Shown here: positions 39,565 through 48,203 of the stretch, piece by piece
How the letters are laid out: each line of letters opens with the position of its first letter
Position numbering within the stretch: the stretch's first letter is position 1
Source of the DNA: Mycobacterium paraffinicum
GTDB lineage: Bacteria; Actinomycetota; Actinomycetes; Mycobacteriales; Mycobacteriaceae
Direction: 5' to 3'
Assembly (NCBI RefSeq): GCF_001907675.1
Contig: NZ_MPNT01000009.1
Span: 13,254-77,253 of the forward strand
DNA: 64,000 nt
Program-made: the position numbers and the translations under genes
Notes under the pieces: model-generated
The model's database searches: none
What the model was told of the DNA's origin: nothing
Seen by the model: the letters and a program-made list of their open reading frames with translations, nothing else

Positions 39565-40881
39565 ATGACGCTCTTCGAGCTGCTTCCGTCGCTGAGGCAC
39601 GGGCAAAACCCGCACCTCGATCGCGCGATCTGGCCGCTGAGCGCCTACGTCGACGACCTGGGCCGAATCTGCGTGGGCGACGTCGCCGCCGACGACCTCG
39701 CCGCCGAATTCGGCACACCCACGTACGTGGTGGACGAAGAGGATTTTCGGGCCCGCATCCGCTGCTATCGCGCGACCCTGCCCGACGCCGAGCTCGTCTA
39801 CGCCGCCAAGGCGCTGTTGAGTGTCGACGTCGCCCGCTGGGCCGCAGACGAAGGGGCCGGCGTCAACGTCGCCTCGGCCGGCGAGCTGGCCACCGCACTC
39901 GCCGCCGACGTCCCACCGTCACAGATCATCCTCGACGGGGTGATCACCGCGGCCGAGCTATGTGACGCGGTCGCCGCCGGCGTCGGACGGATAGTCGTCG
40001 ATACCCCGAGCGAAGTCTCCCTCCTGGCCTGCCGGGTGCGTCAGCGTCAGCGCGTGCTGGTGGGGGTCATCCCCGACGTCGGGGCCGTCGACCAGAAATT
40101 CGGCTTCGCGCTGGCGGGCGGCCAGGCGGCCGGCGCGCTGAGGCGTGTCCTGGACCAGCCGTGGCTGGATCTGGTCGGGTTGCACTGCCGGCTCGGATCA
40201 CAGCTCACCGACGCCTCGCTCTACGGTGAGGCGATCCGCCAGATGATCGGCGTGATGGCCGAGGTCCGCGACCGCCATCAGGTCGTGCTCACCGAACTCA
40301 ATCTCGGCGGTGGACATGCAGTCCCGTACCTCTCCGGCGACCCCGAACTCAACGTGCGTGCGCTGGGCACCGCCATCGACGGCGCGCTGGAATCGGCTTG
40401 TGCCCAGCACGAATTCCCTCGCCCCCGGATCGTGATCGAGCCGGGCCGCGCCATCGCCGCGCGAGCAGGAATGATGCTCTGCCGGGTGATCGCCGTGAAA
40501 CGCCAACCCGGAGGGCACACCTTCGTCGCGGTGGACGGCGGCTCGAGTGACGTGCCCGGCGTCGAGCGCCCGGACGCGAAATACACGATGGCGCTCGCCA
40601 ATCGGCACCGTCCGACCGCGGCCGCGCCCGTCACCGTCGTCGGCCGGCACGGCGACGGTAGCGAACTCGCCCGCGACGTCGAGCTGCCGGCCGATGTCCG
40701 CCCCGGAGATCTGCTGGCCGTCGCCTGCACCGGCGCCTATCAGCACTCGATGGTGCCGAGGCACTGCATGGTGGGCCGCCCGCCGCTGGTCGCGGTCTCC
40801 GGCGGCAGGTCCCGGGAACTGGTGCGTAGAGAAACCGTCGCCGACCTGCTCGCCCGTGACCGGGGCTGGAACGGTCAGTGA
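39565..40881 (+). CDS. Diaminopimelate-decarboxylase-like PLP protein lacking the active-site Cys
   Basis: A 438-residue fold-type III PLP protein clearly related to LysA: PLP Lys in YAAKAL (Lys82), LHCRLGSQ, LNLGGGHAVPY, EPGRAIAARAG and the C-terminal TGAY. The catalytic HCESGD box of LysA, whose Cys completes the partner subunit's active site, reads HGDGSE here (residues about 362-367), and the Tyr after TGAY-C is also changed (GAYQHS). It is therefore a divergent paralog, not the housekeeping lysA; substrate and even activity are open. Translationally coupled (GTGA) to a membrane protein gene. Confidence 0.85.
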   Translation: MTLFELLPSLRHGQNPHLDRAIWPLSAYVDDLGRICVGDVAADDLAAEFGTPTYVVDEEDFRARIRCYRATLPDAELVYAAKALLSVDVARWAADEGAGVNVASAGELATALAADVPPSQIILDGVITAAELCDAVAAGVGRIVVDTPSEVSLLACRVRQRQRVLVGVIPDVGAVDQKFGFALAGGQAAGALRRVLDQPWLDLVGLHCRLGSQLTDASLYGEAIRQMIGVMAEVRDRHQVVLTELNLGGGHAVPYLSGDPELNVRALGTAIDGALESACAQHEFPRPRIVIEPGRAIAARAGMMLCRVIAVKRQPGGHTFVAVDGGSSDVPGVERPDAKYTMALANRHRPTAAAPVTVVGRHGDGSELARDVELPADVRPGDLLAVACTGAYQHSMVPRHCMVGRPPLVAVSGGRSRELVRRETVADLLARDRGWNGQ

Positions 40882-41639
40882 CGGCGTCCCACACGGAGCT
40901 CCGTGCGCGCCCCGACCGCCTGCCCGTCACGGCGGCATACACCGTCATGCTGCTCGCCGTCTCGGTCACCCTGTCCGCCCTCGGGGGGCACACCCGCGCC
41001 GCGGTAGTCAGGGATATGAGCACCAACCTGCACAACCTGGCGCATGGCAACCTCGGCAGCTTGGTCGGTAGCGCGTTCGTCAGCGACGGCGGCGATGTCT
41101 ATCTCTGGCTGCCGGGGCTGGTGTGCCTGCTGGCGCTGGGCGAGCTCATCTGGCGTGGCCGGGGTTTGCTGATCACCTTTGCCGTCGGCCACATCGGCGC
41201 CACCGTGATCGTCGCGGTGGGGCTGGTTGCCGCGGTCGAGACGGGAAGGCTGCCGTTCTCGGTGGCGCGCGCTACGGACGTCGGGATCAGCTACGGGGCG
41301 GGGTGCGTGTTGGGCGCGCTGACCGCATCGATACCTGCGCGCTGGCGCCCGGCGTGGATCGGTTGGTGGCTCGGCGTCGCGTTGGTGGCAACGCTGGACG
41401 CGAACTTCACCGCGTTCGGTCACGTTCTGGCGCTGCTCCTCGGCATGGGGTTGGCGTTCTGGTTGCCGTCGATCGAGCGCTGGACGCCGATGCACGCGGC
41501 CCTGCTGGCCGTCGGCGCCGCCTTCGGCTACTTCGTGTTGTCGGGCTGGTCGTCCTCGGTGGCTCCCGTCGCCGGATTGACGGGCGTGTTGATCGCCTAT
41601 CTCCTGGCCGGCCGGGTGATGCGGTCTCCCGCTGCCTAG
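40878..41639 (+). CDS. Rhomboid-like multi-pass membrane protein
   Basis: A 253-residue protein from GTG 40878, overlapping the decarboxylase-like stop. About six or seven transmembrane segments, including LPVTAAYTVMLLAVSVTLSAL at the start, VYLWLPGLVCLLALGELIW and LLITFAVGHIGATVIVAVGL. SYGAGCVLGAL and FGHVLALLLGMG are placed like the Ser and His segments of rhomboid proteases, but a clean GxSG is not present, so activity is doubtful. Coupling to a PLP protein is unusual. Confidence 0.75.
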   Translation: MTASHTELRARPDRLPVTAAYTVMLLAVSVTLSALGGHTRAAVVRDMSTNLHNLAHGNLGSLVGSAFVSDGGDVYLWLPGLVCLLALGELIWRGRGLLITFAVGHIGATVIVAVGLVAAVETGRLPFSVARATDVGISYGAGCVLGALTASIPARWRPAWIGWWLGVALVATLDANFTAFGHVLALLLGMGLAFWLPSIERWTPMHAALLAVGAAFGYFVLSGWSSSVAPVAGLTGVLIAYLLAGRVMRSPAA

Positions 41640-41642
41640 CGG

Positions 41643-43676
41643 TCAACCGGTCACCGTTTCGAGCTGGTAGCGGCTCGCCGTCCAGGGCGGCGTGCCGTTC
41701 ACGGGCGTAAGGGTGATCGTCAGTTGCGCCTTGCCGGCAGTGAGCGGTGGCGGTACGAGATAGGTGTCGTCGAGCCAGCGGTGAATAGCGTTGTTCCGCG
41801 GTTGCAACCAGGTGCCGGCGGGAAGGCCGTCGACCGCCACCTCCACGCATTGGAATCCGTTCGCTTGATCCGACGTGCGGCGCAACAGGATGCCGCGGTT
41901 GTCCGGATCGATTTCGACGTGGAAGGTGATCGCGGCCGTGGTGGAGCGGACCGACCCGATAACCGGACGGATGTCTTCGCTGCCCTCGTATTCGCTGACC
42001 AGTAGTTGATCGGTGGCATCGGCGTCGGCGTAGCCGTGCAGCAGTCGGCTGACCGGATCACTGGGTCGGACATCGTCGCCGGCGACCAGGGTGTCGTTGG
42101 GTTGCGTGTAGAGGAATGCGGTTGAGCTGTAATCGGGTTGGACCATGTTCCGCTTGCCGTGTTCGATGCCGAAGCGGATCGCGGAGTGGTAGTCGACGGC
42201 GTCGGCAAGCATGATCCGGTAGACGGCGACGCAGTAGTCTGAGCAACCGCCGGCCGCCGTGCGTTGATCGGGTTGACCCGTGAGCGGGTCGCTGAAGCGC
42301 GTGCCGTCCTTGAAATACCATCCGCCCTCGTAGAGGTCCTCGGTGCCGGTGCCGTACCACTGAGGCGATGCGGCACCGTCGGTGTACACGCGCTCCGCCC
42401 CTTCGAGAAAGTAAGGGGCGGTGTCACTGAACGCGGTTTTGATTCGGGAACCGCGGATGGTGTGGCTGACGCCGACGAACTTGCCGTGGCCCTGTTCGTC
42501 GGCGAACAACCAGTCCTGGCCGAAGGCGGTCGGCGCGGAATGGGAACGGGCGGTGAAATAGCCGGCGCGTCCGCTGGCCAACGCGGACTCCCACTCGGCG
42601 TCGGGCGCGGTCGCCACGTCGCTGCCGATTCCGGCCACGGGGTCACCGGTGGTGTTCGCGAGTGTGAGGCGAGCTGAATGGGCGAACGGCATCGGCCACC
42701 ATGCGGACAGCGTCAGCGATCCCCCGGGCTGCGGGATCGCGGCGAACATCAACGACCGCACCGTCTCGGGGCCCAAGCCGGCCCCGAAGAACTCCCCGAG
42801 CGGGGAGTCGACCATGGTCCGCCCGTCGAATTCCATCTGCAGCCGCAGGCCGTTCAAGAGTCGACCTGTCGCGTCGGGCAGTTGCAGTCGCAACGCCGAG
42901 ACGCTGGCTGGGCCCGTCGATTCCGCGATCACCGCCGTGGCGCCGGCGGGAAGGTCGATGCTCCGCTCGTCGTGAACCGCGCTTGCTGTCGACGGTTTAG
43001 GGTCGGCGGTGCCCGCTGCGCGCAGCGTGGCGAGAACGTCGAGCGCACGGTCGGAGGGCGAGAAGGTGGTGACGCCATCGCCCGTCGAGAATTGTCGATA
43101 GTCGACGTGGTAGTACTCGAGATTGGATGTGACGCTGATGCGCATCGACTCGCGGTAGGGCATCGGCACCTTGACGTACACCCCGCCCGGCGACTGCGCC
43201 GCGTTGGCGACCAGCGGCCATTCGAATGGCGCACCAAGCGCACCATCGACCACGGATTGCAAGGGAGCGTCCAACACCGTCCGGCCATCGAGTTCGACCC
43301 GGATGTTTCCGATCCGGGTCACCTTGCCGCCGTCGCGGGTAAACCAGATCGAATCCACCTCGCCGGCACCGCGATCCTCCGCGACGACGCAGCCGGCGCC
43401 GCCCGACGCCAAACATCCGCCGGTGCCGTTGCGGTTTCCGGTGGAGAGGTCGAAATCACCACCGCTGCGGTCGAAGCTGGACAGCTGCAAGGCCCGGGTG
43501 TCGGTGCGCAGATAGGGCAACCGGTCCAGGCGGCGGTAGGTGTCCCAGCCAACCAGGCGGTCGCGCGCGGCGAGGCCGCCCGGCTCGGCGCGCGCGGCGG
43601 TTGCGACGGTGACGCCGGCCGCGGCAGCGAGCGCGAAGGCCAACGCCGCACACCACGCCCGAACCGCCGCCCGCAT
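41643..43676 (-). CDS. Secreted DUF2961/GH172-type glycoside hydrolase, putative D-arabinofuranosidase
   Basis: A 677-residue protein with a Sec signal peptide at residues 1-30 (ALAAAAGVTVATAARA). The mature part shows DUF2961 hallmarks: GEVDSIWFTRDGG, a first beta-jelly roll, PMPYRESMRIS, GEFFGAGLG, SLTLSAWWPMPF, and QWYGTGTEDLYEGGWYF with conserved acidic residues, then RFGIEHGKRN. Family members in bacteria that degrade mycobacterial arabinan are exo-D-arabinofuranosidases, and mycobacteria carry homologs. A role in remodelling arabinogalactan or lipoarabinomannan is therefore plausible but not shown. ATG 43676; convergent with the rhomboid-like gene three bases away. Confidence 0.85.
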   Translation of the reverse strand: MRAAVRAWCAALAFALAAAAGVTVATAARAEPGGLAARDRLVGWDTYRRLDRLPYLRTDTRALQLSSFDRSGGDFDLSTGNRNGTGGCLASGGAGCVVAEDRGAGEVDSIWFTRDGGKVTRIGNIRVELDGRTVLDAPLQSVVDGALGAPFEWPLVANAAQSPGGVYVKVPMPYRESMRISVTSNLEYYHVDYRQFSTGDGVTTFSPSDRALDVLATLRAAGTADPKPSTASAVHDERSIDLPAGATAVIAESTGPASVSALRLQLPDATGRLLNGLRLQMEFDGRTMVDSPLGEFFGAGLGPETVRSLMFAAIPQPGGSLTLSAWWPMPFAHSARLTLANTTGDPVAGIGSDVATAPDAEWESALASGRAGYFTARSHSAPTAFGQDWLFADEQGHGKFVGVSHTIRGSRIKTAFSDTAPYFLEGAERVYTDGAASPQWYGTGTEDLYEGGWYFKDGTRFSDPLTGQPDQRTAAGGCSDYCVAVYRIMLADAVDYHSAIRFGIEHGKRNMVQPDYSSTAFLYTQPNDTLVAGDDVRPSDPVSRLLHGYADADATDQLLVSEYEGSEDIRPVIGSVRSTTAAITFHVEIDPDNRGILLRRTSDQANGFQCVEVAVDGLPAGTWLQPRNNAIHRWLDDTYLVPPPLTAGKAQLTITLTPVNGTPPWTASRYQLETVTG

Positions 43677-44154
43677 AGCGGTCAAGCTTACTTTTCTCGG
43701 CCGGGCTGACCGGATTTGGAATCTTGGGAGCCCGAGGCATGACGGCGCTTTTGCATGAAATGCATTCAAAGCATTGACGGTTCGTGATGGGAGACCGGAA
43801 TCGGCACGTGCGGATCCGCCGGCGCGGTCAGTATTGGTCGTCGCGTCAGCCTACCGAGTGCGCCGGCAGAATTGCAACGGGCATGCCGATACCGGGAGAC
43901 GCGAACAAAGGCCGCATTCCGCCGGCTAGGCCCGTATGTCGGCTCCCCCGAACACGTTCCACATCGACCTGCATTCTCTGGAACGTAGGTCGGAGCGTGC
44001 GCTGCCTCATATTATCGCGTGTTCTGCACTTCGGGACACTTTCGGGAATGAATGCAAAACCTGCCGCCCGCGACGCATCAGCCCACGGTCGGAGGCGGAT
44101 TCGGCGTCCCAGCCCCCGACTTCAATCAGTTGACGTAGGTCGTCGGAAATTTAG
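43677..44154. other. Intergenic region without a supported gene
   Basis: About 480 bases with lower GC and no convincing coding frame; a 136-codon frame here has non-coding composition. It holds the presumed promoter of the GH172 gene, including an AT-rich stretch with TTGCATGAAATGCATTCAAA near 43751. Confidence 0.6.
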
Positions 44155-44238
44155 TGAATGCCATAGCATTCCGCATTGCACTCACGTAATATAGCCCTCC
44201 TCGGGCGTAACATTTCTCCTCAGGGGATGGAGTGGTTC
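44155..44238 (+). promoter_or_regulatory. Conserved leader/promoter of lipopeptide 1
   Basis: The ~84 bases before ATG 44239 match the region before ATG 44902 at roughly three of four positions, including CATTCCGCATT-like, ACTCACGTA and ACATTTCTCCTCA blocks. A -10-like TAATAT lies at 44187-44192 and a purine-rich GGGGATGGAGTGG site before the start. Confidence 0.7.
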
Positions 44239-44361
44239 ATGTCTCGTTGGAAGTACAAGGTCGTTCTCGGGCTGGTCCTGGCCTTCACCGCTACCGCAGC
44301 TTCCGGATGCACGTTTCCGCTAACGATCGATTGCGGCCCTGGCCTGACCTGCACGCCGTAG
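44239..44361 (+). CDS. Small secreted lipopeptide, copy 1
   Basis: A 40-residue product from ATG 44239. A basic start (MSRWKYK) and a hydrophobic core (VVLGLVLAFTATAA) lead into a lipobox-like ASGC, leaving a 17-residue mature peptide with three Cys (lipobox Cys plus two), ending LTCTP. A paralog at 44902 has about 90 percent identical DNA over the signal-peptide half but a diverged mature half with the same Cys-Thr-Pro end. Conserved leader, signal and termini argue that both are real genes. No known family recognised. Confidence 0.72.
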   Translation: MSRWKYKVVLGLVLAFTATAASGCTFPLTIDCGPGLTCTP

Positions 44362-44817
44362 AGCTGCCTGGCGACCGTCGGGGGTTGCGCTACTGGCACG
44401 CCCTACTTGGTACGGCCGACTTCTTCGACCTATCGAGTGCATCGTTTGATGGCATGGGCGTGCCAGTTTGCGTACCGACATTCGGCCAGCCCCGGCGTAA
44501 ATGCTTGCTTATCAGGCATTTTCGTGCGACCGAGGGCCGCCGTTGATCTCGGCCCTCACGTAGTTCATCGGGCCTGCCACTCGCAGCCCCGGCGCGCCGG
44601 GTTGGCGCGCCTCCGCCTGATGTGCACGCATGCCGCTGAAGAAGGCTGCACAAGTATTTGCGCTCACTCTGCCGAAACTTCTTGGCGCCCAGGGGACAGA
44701 CCTTTTTCGTCTAGCTGCCCAGGGGCTGGGACAACTCGCCTGTCGGGACCGCGAATCTCCTTAGGCCGTCTGCCACAAGGAAATCAAGCTCACGCCATTT
44801 ATTTCCCGCGCAAATTC
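44362..44817. other. Spacer between the two lipopeptide units
   Basis: About 450 bases without a supported gene. The long open frames here have composition unlike the neighbours and no ribosome site. It may hold the terminator of the first unit; no clear hairpin with a T-tract was found. Confidence 0.55.
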
Positions 44818-44901
44818 GTTGATTACCATAGTCTTCCGCATTCTACTCACGTAGAATAGTGCCTCTCGGGCGAACATTTCTCCTCAACGAACGGAGTGGG
44901 C
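44818..44901 (+). promoter_or_regulatory. Conserved leader/promoter of lipopeptide 2
   Basis: Second copy of the leader at 44155. The same blocks recur, with TAGAAT at 44852-44857 in the -10 position (45 bases from the start, against 47 in copy 1) and ACGGAGTGG before ATG 44902. Confidence 0.7.
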
Positions 44902-45030
44902 ATGTCTCGTTTGAAGTACAAGGTTGTTCTCGGCCTGGTTCTGGGCTTCACCGCACTGACCAGCTCCGGTTGCACACTGCCTACCTTCTCCTGCAGCGGC
45001 GGGGTCACCGGCATCACCTGCACACCGTAG
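44902..45030 (+). CDS. Small secreted lipopeptide, copy 2
   Basis: A 42-residue product: MSRLKYK, hydrophobic VVLGLVLGFTALTS, lipobox-like SSGC and an 18-19-residue mature part (CTLPTFSC, then GVTGITCTP) with three Cys. The signal half matches copy 1 nearly base for base with mostly third-position changes, while the mature half has changed in length and sequence. That pattern fits selection on export plus diversification of the exposed peptide. Function unknown; a surface-exposed, signalling or competition peptide are guesses. Confidence 0.73.
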   Translation: MSRLKYKVVLGLVLGFTALTSSGCTLPTFSCSGGVTGITCTP

Positions 45031-45094
45031 GTTGGACTTCGCGCTGGCTGGCGCGCTTCGCTTGGTAAGGACCACTTTTGGGCCCATGGGGCGC

Positions 45095-45126
45095 GCCGGT
45101 CAGCGCGTACCGACGCGCTGACTGGC
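45095..45126 (+). terminator. Strong hairpin downstream of lipopeptide 2
   Basis: GCCGGTCAGCGCG and CGCGCTGACTGGC form a 13-bp stem with one G-T mismatch around a six-base loop (TACCGA), 65 bases after the lipopeptide stop. No T-tract follows, as is common for mycobacterial terminators. The remaining ~150 bases to 45276 hold no gene. Confidence 0.6.
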
Positions 45127-45276
45127 AGAGCGCTTGTATGGTTGCACATCAAGTCGATTCGGGCTGCCTTGAAGTGGTAGCGCTACCCCAAATGCCTAGA
45201 CACGCGCTTAGACCACCACGACCGTCACTGTGACAAATCGCGTTCAAGGCCCGCGCTCGCGCCGGCCACAGCGGGA

Positions 45277-46314
45277 TCACTTCGACTTGTTGTCCTTCTT
45301 CAAATCCGTATCCCGGCTGGGCTGAACGCGTTTGGGTTCGCCGGGCATCTTCGGGTAGTTCGGTGGATACGGCATGTCGCCGAGACCGCGTTCTTCGTCG
45401 GCCTCGGCCATCTGCAGCAAGGGCGCGATCGACTGCGCCACGTCATCCATTGCGCCCCAAGGATCCTCGCGGCCCTTCACGAAATTGGGCACAGTCGCCA
45501 TGGTGTAGTCGTCGGGTTCCGCGTCGGCCAGCTCATCCCACGTCAACGGCGTCGACACCGTCGCGATCGGGGTGCGCCGCACCGAGTAAGCCGACGCCAT
45601 GGTTCGGTCCCGGGCGTTCTGATTGAAATCGATGAAGATCCGCTCGCCCCGTTCTTCCTTCCACCACGACGTGGTGACGGCATCGGGCGCCCGGCGCTCC
45701 ACCTCGCGGGCCAGCGCGATGCCCGCGCGGCGCACCTCGACGAAATCCCAGTCCGTGGCGATCCGCAGAAAAACATGGATGCCGCGGCCGCCCGACGTCT
45801 TGGGGTAACCCACCAGACCGAGCTCGTCGAGCAACGGCCGCAACACGTCGACGGCGACCGCCCGCGCCTGCTCGAAAGCGACGCCGGGCTGCGGGTCGAG
45901 GTCGATGCGCAACTCGTCGGGATGGTCGGTGTCGGGGCAGCGCACCTGCCACGGATGCAACGTGATGGTGCCCATCTGCGCCGCCCACACGATCGCCGAG
46001 GGATGCGTCACCTTCAGCGCGTCCGCGGTGCGTCCGGACGGGAACGTCACCCGGCAGGTCTGCAGATACTCGGGATGGTGCTGCGGAATGCGCTTCTGGT
46101 AGATCTCCTCGCCGTCGATGCCGTCCGGGAAGCGCTGCAGGTGGGTGGGCCGGTCACGCAGCGCGTCGAGCATCGGACCTCCTGCCACGGCTCTGTAGTA
46201 CTCGACGAGCCGCCGCTTGGTACCTTTGGCGCCCAGCTTGGGGAAATAGACCTTGTCCGGATTCGTCAGGCGCACCGCAACACCGTCGACGTCGAGCTCT
46301 TCTGCAGCAGCCAT
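45277..46314 (-). CDS. Prim-PolC, LigD-type polymerase domain protein (Rv3730c-like)
   Basis: A 345-residue stand-alone primase-polymerase of the AEP/LigD PolDom type. Catalytic acidic residues are in RIDLDPQPG (DxD) and the later IFIDFNQN; TSGGRGIHVFLR carries the conserved His. It is divergent from the ligC gene (26 bases between starts), and in mycobacteria the two products act together, filling short gaps in base excision repair. A lysine-rich C-terminal tail follows. Confidence 0.95.
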   Translation of the reverse strand: MAAAEELDVDGVAVRLTNPDKVYFPKLGAKGTKRRLVEYYRAVAGGPMLDALRDRPTHLQRFPDGIDGEEIYQKRIPQHHPEYLQTCRVTFPSGRTADALKVTHPSAIVWAAQMGTITLHPWQVRCPDTDHPDELRIDLDPQPGVAFEQARAVAVDVLRPLLDELGLVGYPKTSGGRGIHVFLRIATDWDFVEVRRAGIALAREVERRAPDAVTTSWWKEERGERIFIDFNQNARDRTMASAYSVRRTPIATVSTPLTWDELADAEPDDYTMATVPNFVKGREDPWGAMDDVAQSIAPLLQMAEADEERGLGDMPYPPNYPKMPGEPKRVQPSRDTDLKKDNKSK

Positions 46315-46340
46315 ACCAACGATTCCAGCACAATCGGCCT

Positions 46341-47411
46341 ATGGACCTACCTGTCATGCCCCCGGTGTCGCCCATGCTGGCCAAGTCGGTGCGATCGATC
46401 CCGCCCGAAGCGTCATACGAACCCAAGTGGGACGGATTCAGGTCCATCTGCTTCCGCGACCGCGACGAAGTGGAGTTAGGCAGTCGCAACGAGCGACCGA
46501 TGACACGCTATTTCCCCGAACTGGTTGCCGCGGTGCGGGCCGAACTGCCCCAGCGCTGTGTGATCGACGGGGAGATCGTCATCGCCACGGACCACGGCCT
46601 GGATTTCGAGGCGCTACAGCAACGGATCCACCCCGCGGATTCGCGGGTGCGGATGCTCGCCGAGGCGACGCCCGCGTCGTTCATCGCGTTCGACTTGCTC
46701 GCCCTTCAGGACGCCGATTACACGCAGCGACCGTTCACCGAGCGGCGCGCCGCCCTCGTCGAGGCGTTGGCAGACGCCGGCCCGTCGATCCACGTCACGC
46801 CGGCCACCACCGACATCGACCTCGCGCAGCGCTGGTTCGACGAATTCGAAGGGGCCGGCCTCGACGGTGTCGTCGCCAAGCCTCTGACCGTGACCTATCA
46901 GCCCGACAAGCGCGTCATGTTCAAGATCAAGCACGAGCGCACCGCCGACTGCGTGGTGGCCGGCTATCGCGTGCACAAGTCCGGCGGTGACGCGATCGGC
47001 TCACTGCTGCTCGGCCTCTACCAGGACGACGGTCAGCTCGCCTCCGTCGGCGTAATCGGCGCCTTCCCGATGGCCGAGCGGCGCCGCCTATTCACCGAAT
47101 TGCAGCCGCTAGTCACCGATTTCGACGGCCACCCGTGGAACTGGGCCGCCCACGAGGCCGGCGAACGAACGCCGCGCAAGAACGAATTCTCCCGCTGGAA
47201 CGCCGGCAAAGACCTTTCGTTCGTGCCGCTGCGACCGGAGCGCGTGGTCGAGGTCCGCTACGACCACATGGAGGGCCGGCGCTTCCGGCACACCGCGCAG
47301 TTCAACCGGTGGCGTCCGGATCGCGAACCGCGCTCGTGCACCTACGAACAACTCGAACAGCCGGTCACCTTCAGCCTCGGTGACATCGTGCCGGGCCTGG
47401 GCTCGGGTTAG
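46341..47411 (+). CDS. ligC: ATP-dependent DNA ligase C
   Basis: A 356-residue ligase. Nucleotidyl Lys29 lies in YEPKWDGFR (KxDG), then SRNERPMTRYFPE, CVIDGEIV (motif III/IIIa), LDGVVAKPL (motif IV) and VMFKIKHERTADCVVAGYR (motif V), with an OB fold ending RFRHTAQFNRWRPDREP. No polymerase or nuclease domain is fused, as expected for LigC. Divergent from its functional partner Prim-PolC. Confidence 0.96.
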   Translation: MDLPVMPPVSPMLAKSVRSIPPEASYEPKWDGFRSICFRDRDEVELGSRNERPMTRYFPELVAAVRAELPQRCVIDGEIVIATDHGLDFEALQQRIHPADSRVRMLAEATPASFIAFDLLALQDADYTQRPFTERRAALVEALADAGPSIHVTPATTDIDLAQRWFDEFEGAGLDGVVAKPLTVTYQPDKRVMFKIKHERTADCVVAGYRVHKSGGDAIGSLLLGLYQDDGQLASVGVIGAFPMAERRRLFTELQPLVTDFDGHPWNWAAHEAGERTPRKNEFSRWNAGKDLSFVPLRPERVVEVRYDHMEGRRFRHTAQFNRWRPDREPRSCTYEQLEQPVTFSLGDIVPGLGSG

Positions 47412-47432
47412 ACGTTGACCGGCTTCGGTGGT

Positions 47433-47723
47433 TCAGCCGTCGATGTGGGTCGGCGGGTCGGCGAAGGCCAGATCCCCTGGGTGTTGGTCAGGGCCCATCA
47501 GGTCGCAACGCTTATCCGGCACTAGGTAGGAGCTGGCGCCGTTCCAGATCAGATGGGTGAATCCGACGCAACGTTGCCAGGTGCCGTCGGGCTGGACGGG
47601 TCCATCGCATTTACTGAGAAAGGATCCGCCGTACTGGCACCCGGCGCTGGCCGGCGGCGCCGAGGCGACGAGCCCTCCGGCCGTCAGCACGGCGGCCACT
47701 CCCCCGATGATGCAGCGCTTCAT
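47433..47723 (-). CDS. Secreted CDGP-domain protein
   Basis: A 96-residue protein from ATG 47723 after a GGGAG site. The signal peptide (KRCIIGGVAAVLTAGGLV, ending ASA) precedes a mature part with four Cys and the SKCDGPVQPDGTWQRC motif that names the mycobacterial CDGP family. Probably disulfide-bonded in the envelope; function unknown. Convergent with ligC. Confidence 0.85.
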   Translation of the reverse strand: MKRCIIGGVAAVLTAGGLVASAPPASAGCQYGGSFLSKCDGPVQPDGTWQRCVGFTHLIWNGASSYLVPDKRCDLMGPDQHPGDLAFADPPTHIDG

Positions 47724-47833
47724 GGTGGTCTCCCGTTCAGCCAGCACCAACGACGCTACCGCTTATCCGCCGGCACGGCGGGCCAATCAACGGGGACGTT
47801 TAAGGGCCTGCGCGGGCGGGCACGCGGACCTAC

Positions 47834-48202
47834 ATGTCAGTGACAGCGTTTCAGGATCTGCCGTTGGCCGATCGCGACCGCAAATGGGACGGTGACGCCG
47901 CCGAGAAGCGTGTGCGCAAGTGGGCCGCGGCCGAAGACGCGCCGAACCAGAAGTATCGCGACGCCCACGTGTGGTACGACAACGACAAGAAGGACAACTT
48001 CACGGCATACAAGTTGCTGATCGCCGATGTCGTCGGTGGCGATCTCAAGGCGGTGCCACGCGGAGTGATGGCGGCCGGCGCCATCATGGACGGTGCGCGC
48101 GGCGGCATCGACCTGCCGAAGGCGGACGTCGACCGGGTCAAGAGCCACCTGGCCAAGTACTACAAGAAGATGGGCGAGAGCCCGCCGTGGGAGCGCGGGT
48201 GA
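47834..48202 (+). CDS. Small protein resembling a phage head-protease-linked domain
   Basis: A 122-residue charged protein. KWDGDAAEKRVRKWA, KYRDAHVWYDNDKKDNFTAYKLLIADVVGGDL and VPRGVMAAGAIMDGARGGIDLPKADVDRVKSHLAKYYKKM follow the pattern of domains seen next to prohead proteases in actinophages and in stand-alone chromosomal copies. No other phage genes are nearby, so it is a domesticated or orphan copy. Function unknown. Confidence 0.7.
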   Translation: MSVTAFQDLPLADRDRKWDGDAAEKRVRKWAAAEDAPNQKYRDAHVWYDNDKKDNFTAYKLLIADVVGGDLKAVPRGVMAAGAIMDGARGGIDLPKADVDRVKSHLAKYYKKMGESPPWERG

Positions 48203-48203
48203 C

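Noticed and set aside
39565..40881. Housekeeping lysA
   Set aside because: Active-site CESGD box replaced by GDGSE; the neighbourhood lacks the argS-thrABC genes usual for mycobacterial lysA.
42678..43709. 343-codon plus-strand frame
   Set aside because: Antisense to the GH172-type gene, which has a signal peptide and family motifs; composition is typical of a shadow frame.
43784..44194. 136-codon frame before the first lipopeptide
   Set aside because: No ribosome site, Arg/Pro-rich non-coding composition, and it runs into the conserved leader; treated as intergenic.
44407..44859. 150-codon frame between the lipopeptides
   Set aside because: Same reasons; its end matches that of the 43784 frame only because both read through the duplicated leader.
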